Shown: in pieces, positions 18,548 through 27,572 of the stretch
How the letters are laid out: each line of letters starts with the position of its first letter
Numbering within the stretch: position 1 is the stretch's first letter
Source of the DNA: Alphaproteobacteria bacterium UBA1218
GTDB taxonomy: Bacteria > Pseudomonadota > Alphaproteobacteria > Rs-D84
DNA: 64,000 nt
Direction: 5' to 3'
NCBI GenBank assembly: GCA_002309215.1
Contig: DBXG01000023.1
Span: 11,948 to 75,947, forward strand
Notes under the pieces: generated by a model
Told to the model about the DNA's origin: nothing
Databases searched by the model: none
What the model saw: only the letters and a program-made list of their open reading frames with translations
Made by a program: the position numbers and the translations under genes

Positions 18548-18997
18548 ATGCCAAAGTTTAATATTATTTCACAATTCTTGAAAGACATCTCGTTCGAAAG
18601 CCCAAATGTCCCTGAATTATTTTTCAAGCAGGACAATGGTCAGGCAAAAATCGAAATCAACATTGATATAAACATCAAAGGTTCAGAAAACAATTTGTTT
18701 ATGGTTGATTTGATTACTAAGGTTCACTCTAAATTGGAAAAAGACGACAAAACAATCTTTTTAATTGAATCCACTTATACGGGTATGGTCCAATACGAAG
18801 AAAAAGATGAAGAAGCCAAAAAGAAAACATTATTGATAGATGTTCCAACATTATTGTTCCCATCTGTTCGCGCGTTGGTGACAAGATTGACGGCAGAATC
18901 AGGCTTCCCAGCATTTACAATGCAACCTGTTGATTTTGCAGCATTATATGAACAAAGACAAAACGCAGCTGCAAATCAAAAACCTGCAAATCAGTAA
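18548..18997 (+). CDS. secB: Protein-export chaperone SecB
   Basis: A 149-residue acidic protein with FNIISQFLKDISFESPNVPELF near the N-terminus, a long beta-strand region and LLFPSVRALVTRLTAESGFPAFTMQPVDFAALY, all conserved in SecB. It forms a tetramer that keeps preproteins unfolded and delivers them to SecA. Its occurrence supports a proteobacterial host. It is monocistronic, with its own promoter and a terminator. Confidence 0.96.
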   Translation: MPKFNIISQFLKDISFESPNVPELFFKQDNGQAKIEINIDINIKGSENNLFMVDLITKVHSKLEKDDKTIFLIESTYTGMVQYEEKDEEAKKKTLLIDVPTLLFPSVRALVTRLTAESGFPAFTMQPVDFAALYEQRQNAAANQKPANQ

Positions 18998-19012
18998 AAA
19001 ATATAATAACAA

Positions 19013-19046
19013 AACAAAAACCCTGATGACAATCAGGGTTTTTGTT
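19013..19046. terminator. Bidirectional terminator between secB and the UDG-like gene
   Basis: A 15-base perfect stem (AACAAAAACCCTGAT and its complement) with a 4-base GACA loop, A/T-rich at both ends. It lies between two convergent genes. Confidence 0.85.
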
Positions 19047-19062
19047 TTGGTTATTTAACACA

Positions 19063-19713
19063 TTACGCACAATTTTTTATAATAAAGTTCAGGTCTTCTA
19101 TTGCTTTGTCCATATTCATCATCCCGTTTCCTATGGGATAATAAACTGGATATACATTATAATTTTTGCCAGCAATGATTCTTGGAAAACTTTGTTTTCT
19201 GCATTTTGATACTGAAATATTGTCATTTAACACAATGGAACTAACCTGATTTCCAAAAGTAATAATTGTTCTAGGGTTTATTATTTCTATCTCTTTGCAC
19301 AATAAATCCAGATATTGCGACAAAACCAAATCCGACAACGGCCTGGCATCTATTTGAGTACACTTTCCAAGATTGGTTATAAAACACTTATGTTTTTCTA
19401 TATCATCATATACTAAATCTGCAAACTCTTCATTCCAGTCTTTCGGTTTTCTGGACATAATGTCCATATACAGTTTTTCATCAAGCAACCCTATTCTATA
19501 AAATAATTTCCATATATTTTTAGTTCCAAGCCATGGTGATCTTCTGCCTTTCCAACTTGGGTCAGATACGACATTTGTACCTGTAGGATTCATAAACACA
19601 AAACAAAAATCTGGATTATTGGTGCACCCACCATTGTATATAGCGGTCAAGCCTTTCGCGCCATACTGTAATTGCAATTTATCATATTCAGAATCAAGGT
19701 CGTTAATGTTCAT
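19063..19713 (-). CDS. Uracil-DNA glycosylase superfamily-like protein
   Basis: A protein of about 216 residues. FCFVFMNPTGTN resembles the N-P-x-G motif 1 of the UDG superfamily, IINPRTIITFGNQVSS resembles the central strand with a GN turn, and VYPVYYPIGNGMMN sits where family members have an HPS/HPSP loop. The catalytic His of that loop is not evident, so activity on uracil is uncertain. A GTG at 19740 would add nine codons; ATG 19713 is preferred. It could be a diverged repair or nucleotide-binding protein. Confidence 0.6.
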   Translation of the reverse strand: MNINDLDSEYDKLQLQYGAKGLTAIYNGGCTNNPDFCFVFMNPTGTNVVSDPSWKGRRSPWLGTKNIWKLFYRIGLLDEKLYMDIMSRKPKDWNEEFADLVYDDIEKHKCFITNLGKCTQIDARPLSDLVLSQYLDLLCKEIEIINPRTIITFGNQVSSIVLNDNISVSKCRKQSFPRIIAGKNYNVYPVYYPIGNGMMNMDKAIEDLNFIIKNCA

Positions 19714-19827
19714 AATTATTGTTCCCACTTTCTCTAGCACAATAATAAAAAAGAAATGCTGTCGGCAAGCCCATGCATAAATTTACATAAACGTGCAGAC
19801 AGCAAACAGATTTGTTGTTATAAATAT

Positions 19828-20544
19828 TTATGCTGCGGCGGTAAATACTTTCTGAACATCATCATTGTCGTCCAGCGCATCTACCAACTTTTCGATTTTC
19901 GCGTATGCTTCATCGTCCAAATCCATTGGCATATTTGGCACCCATGTCAATTCAGCATTTTCTGGTTCGCCCAATTTATCAGCCAAAGCCTTCTGAATAT
20001 TCATAAAGTTATCTGGCTTCGTTGTGATAATGAAACCCTCTTCGGATGATTCCAGATTATCTGCATCAACTTCCATAACCAATTCCATCATTTCGTCTTC
20101 GCTTTTACCAATACTGGCAGGATACATAATTTGACCAACATGCGAGAACATAAATACGACCGAGCCCTCTTCCCCCATATTACCGCCATTTTTGGCAAAA
20201 ATATTACGAATTTCTGGTACTGTTCTGCGTGGATTATCAGTCAAAGCCTCTACAATCACAGGAACTGCGTTTGGGCCATAACCTTCGTATCTTACTGCAA
20301 CAAAGTTATCTGTATTTGAACCAGATGCCTTTTCAATTGCGCGTTTAATATTATCATTTGGCATAGAACTTTTGCGTGCCTGCAAAATAGCCAAACGCAA
20401 TCTGGGGTTATTGTCTGGGTTTTTATCACCCAATTTTGCCGCCATAGTTATTTCACGTGCCAGTTTTGTAAACAAACCGCTACGCGCTGCATCAACCAAT
20501 CCCTTTTTATGTTGGATGTTGTGCCATTTACTGTGTCCACTCAT
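19828..20544 (-). CDS. yebC: YebC/PmpR family protein
   Basis: A 238-residue protein starting SGHSKWHNIQHKKGLVDAARSGLFTKLAREI, the unmistakable YebC N-terminus, with GYGPNAVPVIVEALTDNPRRT and KNGGNMGEEGSVVFMF further on. Family members act as transcription regulators or as ribosome factors that ease polyproline stalling. It is divergent from ruvA, with about 50 bases between start codons. Confidence 0.95.
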   Translation of the reverse strand: MSGHSKWHNIQHKKGLVDAARSGLFTKLAREITMAAKLGDKNPDNNPRLRLAILQARKSSMPNDNIKRAIEKASGSNTDNFVAVRYEGYGPNAVPVIVEALTDNPRRTVPEIRNIFAKNGGNMGEEGSVVFMFSHVGQIMYPASIGKSEDEMMELVMEVDADNLESSEEGFIITTKPDNFMNIQKALADKLGEPENAELTWVPNMPMDLDDEAYAKIEKLVDALDDNDDVQKVFTAAA

Positions 20545-20546
20545 AT

Positions 20547-20575
20547 TTGACCTTTTGATTATTTTAGATTAAAAT
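20547..20575 (+). promoter_or_regulatory. Promoter of ruvA-mnmE
   Basis: TTGACC (20547-20552), a 17-base spacer and TAAAAT (20570-20575). AAAAGGA precedes the ruvA ATG. Confidence 0.55.
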
Positions 20576-20594
20576 TACCCTAAAAGGATAACAA

Positions 20595-21164
20595 ATGATT
20601 GGCAAATTGCAAGGTGTAATTGATTATATAGGCGATGGATATGTTATTTTGATGGCTGGCAACGTTGGCTACAAGGTGTATACACCGGAATTCCTGACAC
20701 CAAAGGCAACTGTATCATTATGGATTGAAACAATTGTCCGCGAAGATTCGATTCGTTTATTTGGGTTTTCAACCCTCGCTGCCCAAAACCTGTTTAACCA
20801 ATTAACAACTGTATCTGGTGTTGGGCCAAAGGTTGCGTTGGCAATCATGGGCACGATTAAGACTGAAACATTGATGTCTGCAATTGCAACTGGGGACGCA
20901 AAAACAATCGCGACAGCCCCAGGGGTTGGTAAAAAAGTTGCTGAAAAAATCATTGTCGAATTAAAGAATAAAATGGGTGGTTCCAATTTTGATTTTGGGA
21001 CTGACAGTGGTGTCTTGCCTGATTTGCTGTCTGCATTGGAATCTTTGGGTTATCGCCGTATGGATATTGTTGATATGGCACAAAAATTGGTATCCAATAA
21101 TCCAGATGCAGACGTCGCAAAACTGGTCCCAATTGCATTAAAAGAAATAAGTGGTAATAAATAA
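20595..21164 (+). CDS. ruvA: Holliday junction branch-migration subunit RuvA
   Basis: A 189-residue protein. The N-terminal OB fold starts MIGKLQGVIDYIGDGYVIL, two helix-hairpin-helix motifs follow (VSGVGPKVALAIMG and APGVGKKVAEKIIVELKNK), and the C-terminal domain that binds RuvB is SALESLGYRRMDIVDMAQ. It holds the four-way junction for RuvB. No ruvB follows; mnmE does instead, sharing one base (TAATG), so the two are translationally coupled. Confidence 0.96.
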   Translation: MIGKLQGVIDYIGDGYVILMAGNVGYKVYTPEFLTPKATVSLWIETIVREDSIRLFGFSTLAAQNLFNQLTTVSGVGPKVALAIMGTIKTETLMSAIATGDAKTIATAPGVGKKVAEKIIVELKNKMGGSNFDFGTDSGVLPDLLSALESLGYRRMDIVDMAQKLVSNNPDADVAKLVPIALKEISGNK

Positions 21165-22459
21165 TGAATAATTGTGAAACAATTTTTGCGCTGTCCAGCG
21201 CACATGGCAAAGCCGGTGTGGCAGTTATCAGAATCAGCGGAAATGATTTGGGTTCTTTATTCGAACGCATAATAAATAAAAACGAACACACACCGCGTCA
21301 TGCTTATTATACAAACTTACATGATGATAATGGCGATTTAATTGATAACTGTATCGCAATTTATTTCAATGCCCCCTATTCTTTTACTGGCGAAGATGTA
21401 ATTGAAATATATTCACATGGCGCACCCGCAGTTATAAATAAAATCTTTGATTGGTTGCGTTCTAAAAAATGCAGAATTGCAGAACGTGGCGAGTTTTCAA
21501 GACGCGCTTTTTATAACAACAAAATGGATTTGACTGACGTTGATGGTTTGATTGCTTTGCTGGACGCACAAACAGATAAACAGCGTCAATCCGCATTACG
21601 TTCTATGACTGGCGCTGATTCCAAGATATATAATAATTGGCGCAATCAAATGATTGAAATATCTGCGTATGCAGCGGCTATCTTGGATTATAGCGAAGAT
21701 GATTTACCAAAAAATCTGGATACAAAAATCATAGATAAAACAAAAAATCTGTTATCAGAACTGAACAACGCGGTTGATGGTTTTCGTGGAACGCGCGCTC
21801 TGCGTAATGGTTTCAATATTGTTTTGGTTGGTGAAACAAATGTCGGCAAATCGTCCATATTTAACAAATTGGTTGGTTCCAATCGTGCGATAGTTTCTGA
21901 CATAGCAGGCACAACACGCGATGTAGTATCCCAACAGATAGAGGTTGATGGTTATCTGGTCAATCTGTCCGATACAGCAGGAATCCGGGAAGCAACCGAT
22001 ACAATTGAAAAAATTGGAATTGAACGCACGCATAATGAAATTGAAAATTCTGACTTGGTTATACATGTATATAACGAAGTACCAAAACAAATAAATAATG
22101 ACGAAATCACAGTTATAAACAAATCAGATTTAATCAAAAACAAAACAAATAAAAACGTTATTTATACATCTGTGAAAACAAATGACGGTTTTGATAAACT
22201 GATGACTGCAATCAAAGATAAAATGCATGAATTGATGGCTGGCGCTGAATCGCGTGTTGCAATAAACGAAAGAACATTTGAATTATTAACAAATGCTATA
22301 AACGAATTAAATATTGCAACGAATAAATACAGCGGAAATTATGATATATTTGCTGAACACATACGACACGCCGCAGACTTTATTGGTAAAATACTTGGCA
22401 TAATAACAACCAGCGAAATCGCCGATGCAACATTTTCCAGATTATGTTTAGGGAAATAG
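21164..22459 (+). CDS. mnmE: tRNA modification GTPase MnmE
   Basis: A 431-residue MnmE. The N-terminal folate-binding domain shows IFALSSAHGKAGVAVIRISG, the G domain has VGETNVGKSSIFNKLVG, DTAGIREATDTIEKIGIER and INKSD, and the C-terminus ends EIADATFSRLCLGK, retaining the conserved Cys of the FC(I/L)GK motif. With MnmG it makes the carboxymethylaminomethyl modification at wobble U34. It is the second gene of the ruvA-mnmE pair. Confidence 0.97.
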   Translation: MNNCETIFALSSAHGKAGVAVIRISGNDLGSLFERIINKNEHTPRHAYYTNLHDDNGDLIDNCIAIYFNAPYSFTGEDVIEIYSHGAPAVINKIFDWLRSKKCRIAERGEFSRRAFYNNKMDLTDVDGLIALLDAQTDKQRQSALRSMTGADSKIYNNWRNQMIEISAYAAAILDYSEDDLPKNLDTKIIDKTKNLLSELNNAVDGFRGTRALRNGFNIVLVGETNVGKSSIFNKLVGSNRAIVSDIAGTTRDVVSQQIEVDGYLVNLSDTAGIREATDTIEKIGIERTHNEIENSDLVIHVYNEVPKQINNDEITVINKSDLIKNKTNKNVIYTSVKTNDGFDKLMTAIKDKMHELMAGAESRVAINERTFELLTNAINELNIATNKYSGNYDIFAEHIRHAADFIGKILGIITTSEIADATFSRLCLGK

Positions 22460-22485
22460 AAAATATCAAAATTGATTCAGTTTTT

Positions 22486-23355
22486 TTATTTGCGGTCTGT
22501 TGATTTGTAATCCTTATATGTAAACTCATCAGTATATCTTATCCTCTTAAAATCTGTTTGAAAAATAGAAAAGCCTGGAGATTTTGTACCCTTAGTCATA
22601 AAACCACCATCTTTTATATATTGTTGCATCGCATTTCTCCAACCAAGATCTTCGTTATAATTACGTGTTTGTTTAGAAATATCGAGACTAATATAATGCA
22701 AGCCTTCATTCTGACTATCTGATTCTATATATCTGTTAAGGACAATCGTATACGATTCGCTAATATTTTTCAATTTGTCATCTATATACACTTCTAAAAA
22801 AGACCTATCTGTATCATCAAAACAACTTATATAATACTCTTCATAGCCATCTGGATACAAACACGTATGTTCCATGTGGTCTCGTCGCTCTTTTACTCTT
22901 TCTTTTTCACTTGAATCTTTTGCTTTATACGTTCCGCCGTTGCATGCATCTGATTCTAAATATTCGCCCCTATCAAGCCAAATCTGTTCTGCCCCTGGTT
23001 TAATTTCGCCGTCCGGCTGTATTTTTCGACCTGTTTCTTTACTTTTCTTTTTAATATCTTCAAAAAAATAGTTTTTATAATCGTCAAACACTTTTTGTGC
23101 CAAACGATTATTGTATTTTACGATTTTTTGTTCTTTGGTATCGTTTTTGGTTGCCTCTACCAATTCAGAATCTATTTGCATCATTCTGGCTTCTATAACT
23201 GGCAATAAATGTTCTATAAATTCTTCATATTTTATCAAAGGCGAAAAAGTAGAATCTTGTTTCAATTTGTTATACGTATCATCATATCCATCACCATAAC
23301 AAAAATATGGTGTGGTTATCATTAACAACAAGACCAACAAATGCTTTATTTGCAT
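22486..23355 (-). CDS. Exported protein of unknown function
   Basis: A 289-residue protein with a signal peptide (MQIKHLLVLLLMITTPYFCYG) and an otherwise soluble, highly charged sequence rich in Lys, Asp and Tyr. Four or so Cys lie in the middle part (SDACNGGTY, HTCLYPDG, YISCFDD), possibly forming disulfides in the periplasm. No family is recognised. The region around residues 30-110 is predicted helical. It is encoded after mnmE on the opposite strand and probably transcribed alone. Confidence 0.65.
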   Translation of the reverse strand: MQIKHLLVLLLMITTPYFCYGDGYDDTYNKLKQDSTFSPLIKYEEFIEHLLPVIEARMMQIDSELVEATKNDTKEQKIVKYNNRLAQKVFDDYKNYFFEDIKKKSKETGRKIQPDGEIKPGAEQIWLDRGEYLESDACNGGTYKAKDSSEKERVKERRDHMEHTCLYPDGYEEYYISCFDDTDRSFLEVYIDDKLKNISESYTIVLNRYIESDSQNEGLHYISLDISKQTRNYNEDLGWRNAMQQYIKDGGFMTKGTKSPGFSIFQTDFKRIRYTDEFTYKDYKSTDRK

Positions 23356-23414
23356 ATAAAACCAATCTTTATTTCTAAATTCTATTATAGCATATTATCA
23401 TTATCTGCACAAAC

Positions 23415-23440
23415 AAAAAACCGGCAAATGCCGGCTTTTT
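23415..23440. terminator. Terminator downstream of the acyl-CoA synthetase pair
   Basis: The stem ACCGGC/GCCGGC with an AAAT-type loop has T-runs on both strands. It lies just 3' of the minus-strand gene ending at 23444. Confidence 0.85.
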
Positions 23441-23443
23441 AGT

Positions 23444-25024
23444 TTACTCTTTTCTGTCCGGATACATGCCGTCTATCAAATTCTGACGAACGATGTGATG
23501 TTTTACCTTTTGCGTACTGGTCACTGGCAAATCTTCAGTCGTCATCGCAAAGTGTGTCACCCATTTATACGATGCGATTTTCTTGTTCGCAGATGCTACT
23601 TCTTGGGACAACTTGTCCATTGTCATTTCTGGCGCGACCTGGAATACGGCATATGTGACAGTTTTATCCTTGACCTTGTGTTCAAACACAGCAACATTTT
23701 TCACACCGTCTATTTCCATATATAATGCTTCTAATTCGTCTGGATACACATTTTTACCAGAATCCAAAACGATAACCTGTTTCTTACGCCCTGCAAAATG
23801 CAATTCACCGTTTTTATCCATAAATACCATATCGCCAGTATTAAAGAATCCGCGATCATCAAAAACTTCTGCATTAACAGTTGGATTGTTCAGGTATCCA
23901 CCAAACACCTGATGCCCACGCAACCATAAAACACCAACACCATTTTCATCTTTATCACGAATTTCACATTCGTTATTTGATGTTGGTCCACCAACAGAAT
24001 AAGCCAATCTTTTGCTGGTCGGTTTTGATATACAAATTGGTCCCACAGTTTCAGTTAAACCATATCCCTGAATAAATGCCAAACCAAGCGATTCATAGAA
24101 GTTTTCAACCTCTGGCTTGGTCGCTGCGCCACCTGCAATCAGCAATCTGGCACGACCACCAAATATCTCTAACAACGGCTCTTGAACTTTACGAACAAAG
24201 AAAGACAAACCCATATCCTGTAAAGTTTTTTGGTTGTTCAGAATAAACGATGCAACACGCCATTTTTTCTGTGCCTTCATATTATCCATAATTTTGTTAC
24301 GGAATAATTCCCATATACGCGGAACCGCAGGTATAACATGTGGCTTAAACGTCTTGAAATCGTCCAAAATATATTTTGGATTGATTGTCGGCTGTAATAC
24401 CAAACCACCACCAAAATGTATTGTTGCCAGAATACCAATTGAAAAACCAAATATATGATACAACGGCAAAAAGCCATACATAATATCCCCAGAATGATAA
24501 TATTCAGACATATCTTCCAAAGAATTCGCACACTCAATCAAATTGAAATGTGTTAACGGGACAACCTTTGGCGTTCCTGTCGAACCAGATGTAAAAGACA
24601 TCAAAGCAACATCTGTGGTCTCAGACGGGAAAGCGCGCAAATCATAATCTATGTCACCATCTTTTCTGGTTATATCAAAGAAGGTAAACTTATCTGTTTT
24701 ATAAAAAAATGAAGGTTCGGCACAAACGAATTTGCACCCTGCTATCTCTGTCATATTATCATATTCAAATGGTGTCAGATTTGTATCCAACATCAAAACC
24801 GTTCCACCCAAATACCATATTGCAAACAGAGTCAAAGGAAACTGAGGCAAATTATGTGATAATATACCAACAATATCACCTGCTTTGACGCCCGCATCAC
24901 GCAAAGTTGCCGCGCGCGCGCGCACCTGGGTCACAAATTGTGAATAAGTCACACCTTCGCGAACCAAGAAAAGATTTTCAGGCCATTGATTTGCTGCATT
25001 TTCCAATTTTTGATACATATTCAT
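23444..25024 (-). CDS. AMP-binding acyl-CoA synthetase-like protein (copy 1)
   Basis: A 526-residue ANL-superfamily enzyme. Core motifs are SFTSGSTGTPKVVPLTH (P-loop), QGYGLTETVGP, FFNTGDMV, GRKKQVIVLDSGKNVYPDELE (hinge) and TSTQKVKHHIV with the C-terminal catalytic Lys. It probably activates a carboxylic acid, most likely a fatty acid, to the acyl-adenylate and then a thioester with CoA or a carrier protein. It is a clear paralogue of the gene 26 bases upstream. AAAGG precedes the ATG. The real acyl acceptor is unknown. Confidence 0.85.
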   Translation of the reverse strand: MNMYQKLENAANQWPENLFLVREGVTYSQFVTQVRARAATLRDAGVKAGDIVGILSHNLPQFPLTLFAIWYLGGTVLMLDTNLTPFEYDNMTEIAGCKFVCAEPSFFYKTDKFTFFDITRKDGDIDYDLRAFPSETTDVALMSFTSGSTGTPKVVPLTHFNLIECANSLEDMSEYYHSGDIMYGFLPLYHIFGFSIGILATIHFGGGLVLQPTINPKYILDDFKTFKPHVIPAVPRIWELFRNKIMDNMKAQKKWRVASFILNNQKTLQDMGLSFFVRKVQEPLLEIFGGRARLLIAGGAATKPEVENFYESLGLAFIQGYGLTETVGPICISKPTSKRLAYSVGGPTSNNECEIRDKDENGVGVLWLRGHQVFGGYLNNPTVNAEVFDDRGFFNTGDMVFMDKNGELHFAGRKKQVIVLDSGKNVYPDELEALYMEIDGVKNVAVFEHKVKDKTVTYAVFQVAPEMTMDKLSQEVASANKKIASYKWVTHFAMTTEDLPVTSTQKVKHHIVRQNLIDGMYPDRKE

Positions 25025-25050
25025 ATTGTGCCAACCTTTTATTTCTTTAT

Positions 25051-26628
25051 TTATTCATGTCTGTCTGGATATTTTCCGTCAATCAACCATTGACGAACAA
25101 CATGATGCTTGATTTTTTGTGTACTTGTCACAGGTAAATCTTCCGTTGTCATTGCAAAATGTGTCACCCATTTATATGAAGCAACTTTTTTGTTCTTTTC
25201 TGCAACAGCCGCAGCCAATTTTTCCATTGTCATACCGTCTTCCACAGAAAACACACCGTATGCAACAGTTTTACCTTTGACTTCGTGTTCAAACACAGCG
25301 ACATTTTTAACACCCGGGATTTCGATAAACAAGCCTTCCAATTCATCTGGATATACATTTTTACCAGAATCCAAAACGATAACTTGTTTTTTACGACCTG
25401 CAAAATGATATTCGCCATTTTTATCAATAGAAACCAAGTCACCGGTACAGAAGAAACCGTTTTTATCAAAGCATTCTTTGTTAGCTTCTTCATTATTCAG
25501 ATAACCGCCAAATACTTGATCACCACGAACCCATAACATACCGATACCATTTTCATCAGTATTACGGATTTCACAGCAACTGCCACCCAATGGTGCGCCA
25601 AATGCAAACGGAACACGTTTTTTAACAGGTTTAGAGCAACAGATTGGCCCAACGGTTTCTGTCATACCATAACCCTGAACAAAAGCGATGCCCAATTTAT
25701 TATAGAAGTTTTCAACTTCTGGTTTGGTCGCCGCACCACCTGCAACCATACAGCGAACTTTTCCGCCAAACACAGAACGAATTTGGTCCAGCACTTTATC
25801 AACTAATTTTCCAAGACCGATTACACGCAAGGTTTTTTGATGATTCATGATGAAAGACACCAAGCCCCATTTCTTTTTAGCCTTGATACCATCAATAATT
25901 TTTTTGCGGAAAATCTCGAACAATTTTGGAACTGCAGGAATAATCTGTGGTTTATATGTAGCAAAATCTTGCAAAATCGCATTTGGATTGATTGTTGGTT
26001 GCAATAAAATGCTCATTCCAAAATGCATAGGCGCCAAGAAACCAACTGCAAACCCAAAAACATGATACAAAGGCAAGAAAGCATACATTGTTTCGCCATG
26101 ACGCAAAAACATACTCAAAGTCTCTAAACCTTCTGAACAAGAAACCAAGTTTTTATGTGTCAAAGGAACAATTTTTGGTGTTCCTGTGGAACCAGATGTA
26201 AACGACAATGTCGCAATATCATCATCTTTCAGTTTATGTTGTTTAACTTCTGCGCCTTCTTTATCTTTGGTTTCAATATCAAAGAACTCGAAATTTTTGG
26301 TTTTATAAAAGAAAGATTTTTCAGCCACAACCATTTTGCAGTCTGTCAATTTGGTCATATTATCGTATTCTTCTGGCGTCAGATTTGTATCCAATAACAA
26401 CACCCTGCCACCCAAATACCAAATCGCAAATAAACTATAAATAAATTGTGGCAAATTGTGAGATAACACACCAACAGTATCGCCAGCCTTGACCCCAGCG
26501 TTTGCCAAAGATGCAGCACGCGCCTTGATATATTTTGGCAAATCACCAAAAGTAATATTTTCACGTACCAAGAAAAGCATATTGCCATTTTTCTTGATAT
26601 TTTGTTCTAACAAATCATACATTGTCAT
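25051..26628 (-). CDS. AMP-binding acyl-CoA synthetase-like protein (copy 2)
   Basis: A protein of about 525 residues with the same motifs as its downstream paralogue: LSFTSGSTGTPKIVPLTH, QGYGMTETVGP, FFCTGDLV, GRKKQVIVLDSGKNVYPDELE and TSTQKIKHHVV. The two copies are alike over their whole length, including KSFFYKT-type segments, which points to tandem duplication. The track-level start at 26664 is less likely than ATG 26628, which has AAAGGA seven bases upstream. It is probably involved in recycling or scavenging fatty acids for lipids. Confidence 0.85.
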   Translation of the reverse strand: MTMYDLLEQNIKKNGNMLFLVRENITFGDLPKYIKARAASLANAGVKAGDTVGVLSHNLPQFIYSLFAIWYLGGRVLLLDTNLTPEEYDNMTKLTDCKMVVAEKSFFYKTKNFEFFDIETKDKEGAEVKQHKLKDDDIATLSFTSGSTGTPKIVPLTHKNLVSCSEGLETLSMFLRHGETMYAFLPLYHVFGFAVGFLAPMHFGMSILLQPTINPNAILQDFATYKPQIIPAVPKLFEIFRKKIIDGIKAKKKWGLVSFIMNHQKTLRVIGLGKLVDKVLDQIRSVFGGKVRCMVAGGAATKPEVENFYNKLGIAFVQGYGMTETVGPICCSKPVKKRVPFAFGAPLGGSCCEIRNTDENGIGMLWVRGDQVFGGYLNNEEANKECFDKNGFFCTGDLVSIDKNGEYHFAGRKKQVIVLDSGKNVYPDELEGLFIEIPGVKNVAVFEHEVKGKTVAYGVFSVEDGMTMEKLAAAVAEKNKKVASYKWVTHFAMTTEDLPVTSTQKIKHHVVRQWLIDGKYPDRHE

Positions 26629-26798
26629 TTTATTTGTCCTTTGTTTATATATCACGAACACCATGTCTATCTAGACATCAAAATAAAGCATTTACAAATA
26701 CATTCATTATCTTGACTTAAATGTTCTTAACATAAAATCCTTGTTGTTTTTATATTGGACAAGGGGTATTATAGTATTACAAAACAAAGATTGCAAAT

Positions 26799-27572
26799 AT
26801 GAAAATACTTACATTAAATATAAACTCTATACGCGCCCATATTGAAAGTTTTATGGATATATTGAAAACTGGCGAATACGACACAATTTTGGTTCAAGAA
26901 TTAAAGGTTGAAAACGCCAATTTTCCATATAATTTACTGGACGATTTCGGGTATAATATAAAGGTGTTCGGTCAAAAATCTTGGAATGGAGTCGCTGTTT
27001 TTTCTAAATATTCAATTGAAGATACTATTCTGGGTATGCCAAATTATCCCGATATAAATGCCAGATTTTTAGAATGTGTTATTGATGGCCGTATCAGAAT
27101 CATAAATGTATATATGCCAAATGGCGATTGTATCGAATCGCCAAAGTTTCCATATAAACTGGATTGGATGAAGGCTTTTACAAAATATATCGAACAATAT
27201 ATTGATTCCGAAGAACCGGTTATAATTGGTGGCGATTATAATGTTGCAATCACAGATAAAGATATTTGGAACCCTAAAAACTATATTGGTTCTTCCATTT
27301 CTGCACCTGCTGCACGTGAAATTATGCAACAATGGTTAAATATGGGCTGGGCTGACACATGGCGCCACTTACATCCTGATGAAATCGGCTACACCTGGTA
27401 TGGCTATCGTGGACGGGATACCGTTGGCAATAATCAGGGGTTAAGATTGGACTATTTTCTATGTAATAAAACTGCTATAAAAATGGTTAAGAGCTGTGAA
27501 ATAGATATGTCACCACGCTTGGCAGAAAAACCAACCGACCACTGCGGGCTAATGGTTGATATAAAAAACTAA
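26799..27572 (+). CDS. xth: Exodeoxyribonuclease III / AP endonuclease
   Basis: A 257-residue ExoIII-type nuclease: MKILTLNINSIRAHIESF (Asn at the metal site), VQELKVE (metal-binding Glu), NVYMPNGD (Tyr), IIGGDYNVA (Asp/Asn pair), LRLDYFLCN and the C-terminal PTDHCGLMVDI (catalytic His). It cuts DNA at abasic sites and resects 3' ends. It ends in a 4-base overlap with the convergent addB. The promoter region (26665-26798) is AT-rich, but no clear boxes were chosen. Confidence 0.93.
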   Translation: MKILTLNINSIRAHIESFMDILKTGEYDTILVQELKVENANFPYNLLDDFGYNIKVFGQKSWNGVAVFSKYSIEDTILGMPNYPDINARFLECVIDGRIRIINVYMPNGDCIESPKFPYKLDWMKAFTKYIEQYIDSEEPVIIGGDYNVAITDKDIWNPKNYIGSSISAPAAREIMQQWLNMGWADTWRHLHPDEIGYTWYGYRGRDTVGNNQGLRLDYFLCNKTAIKMVKSCEIDMSPRLAEKPTDHCGLMVDIKN

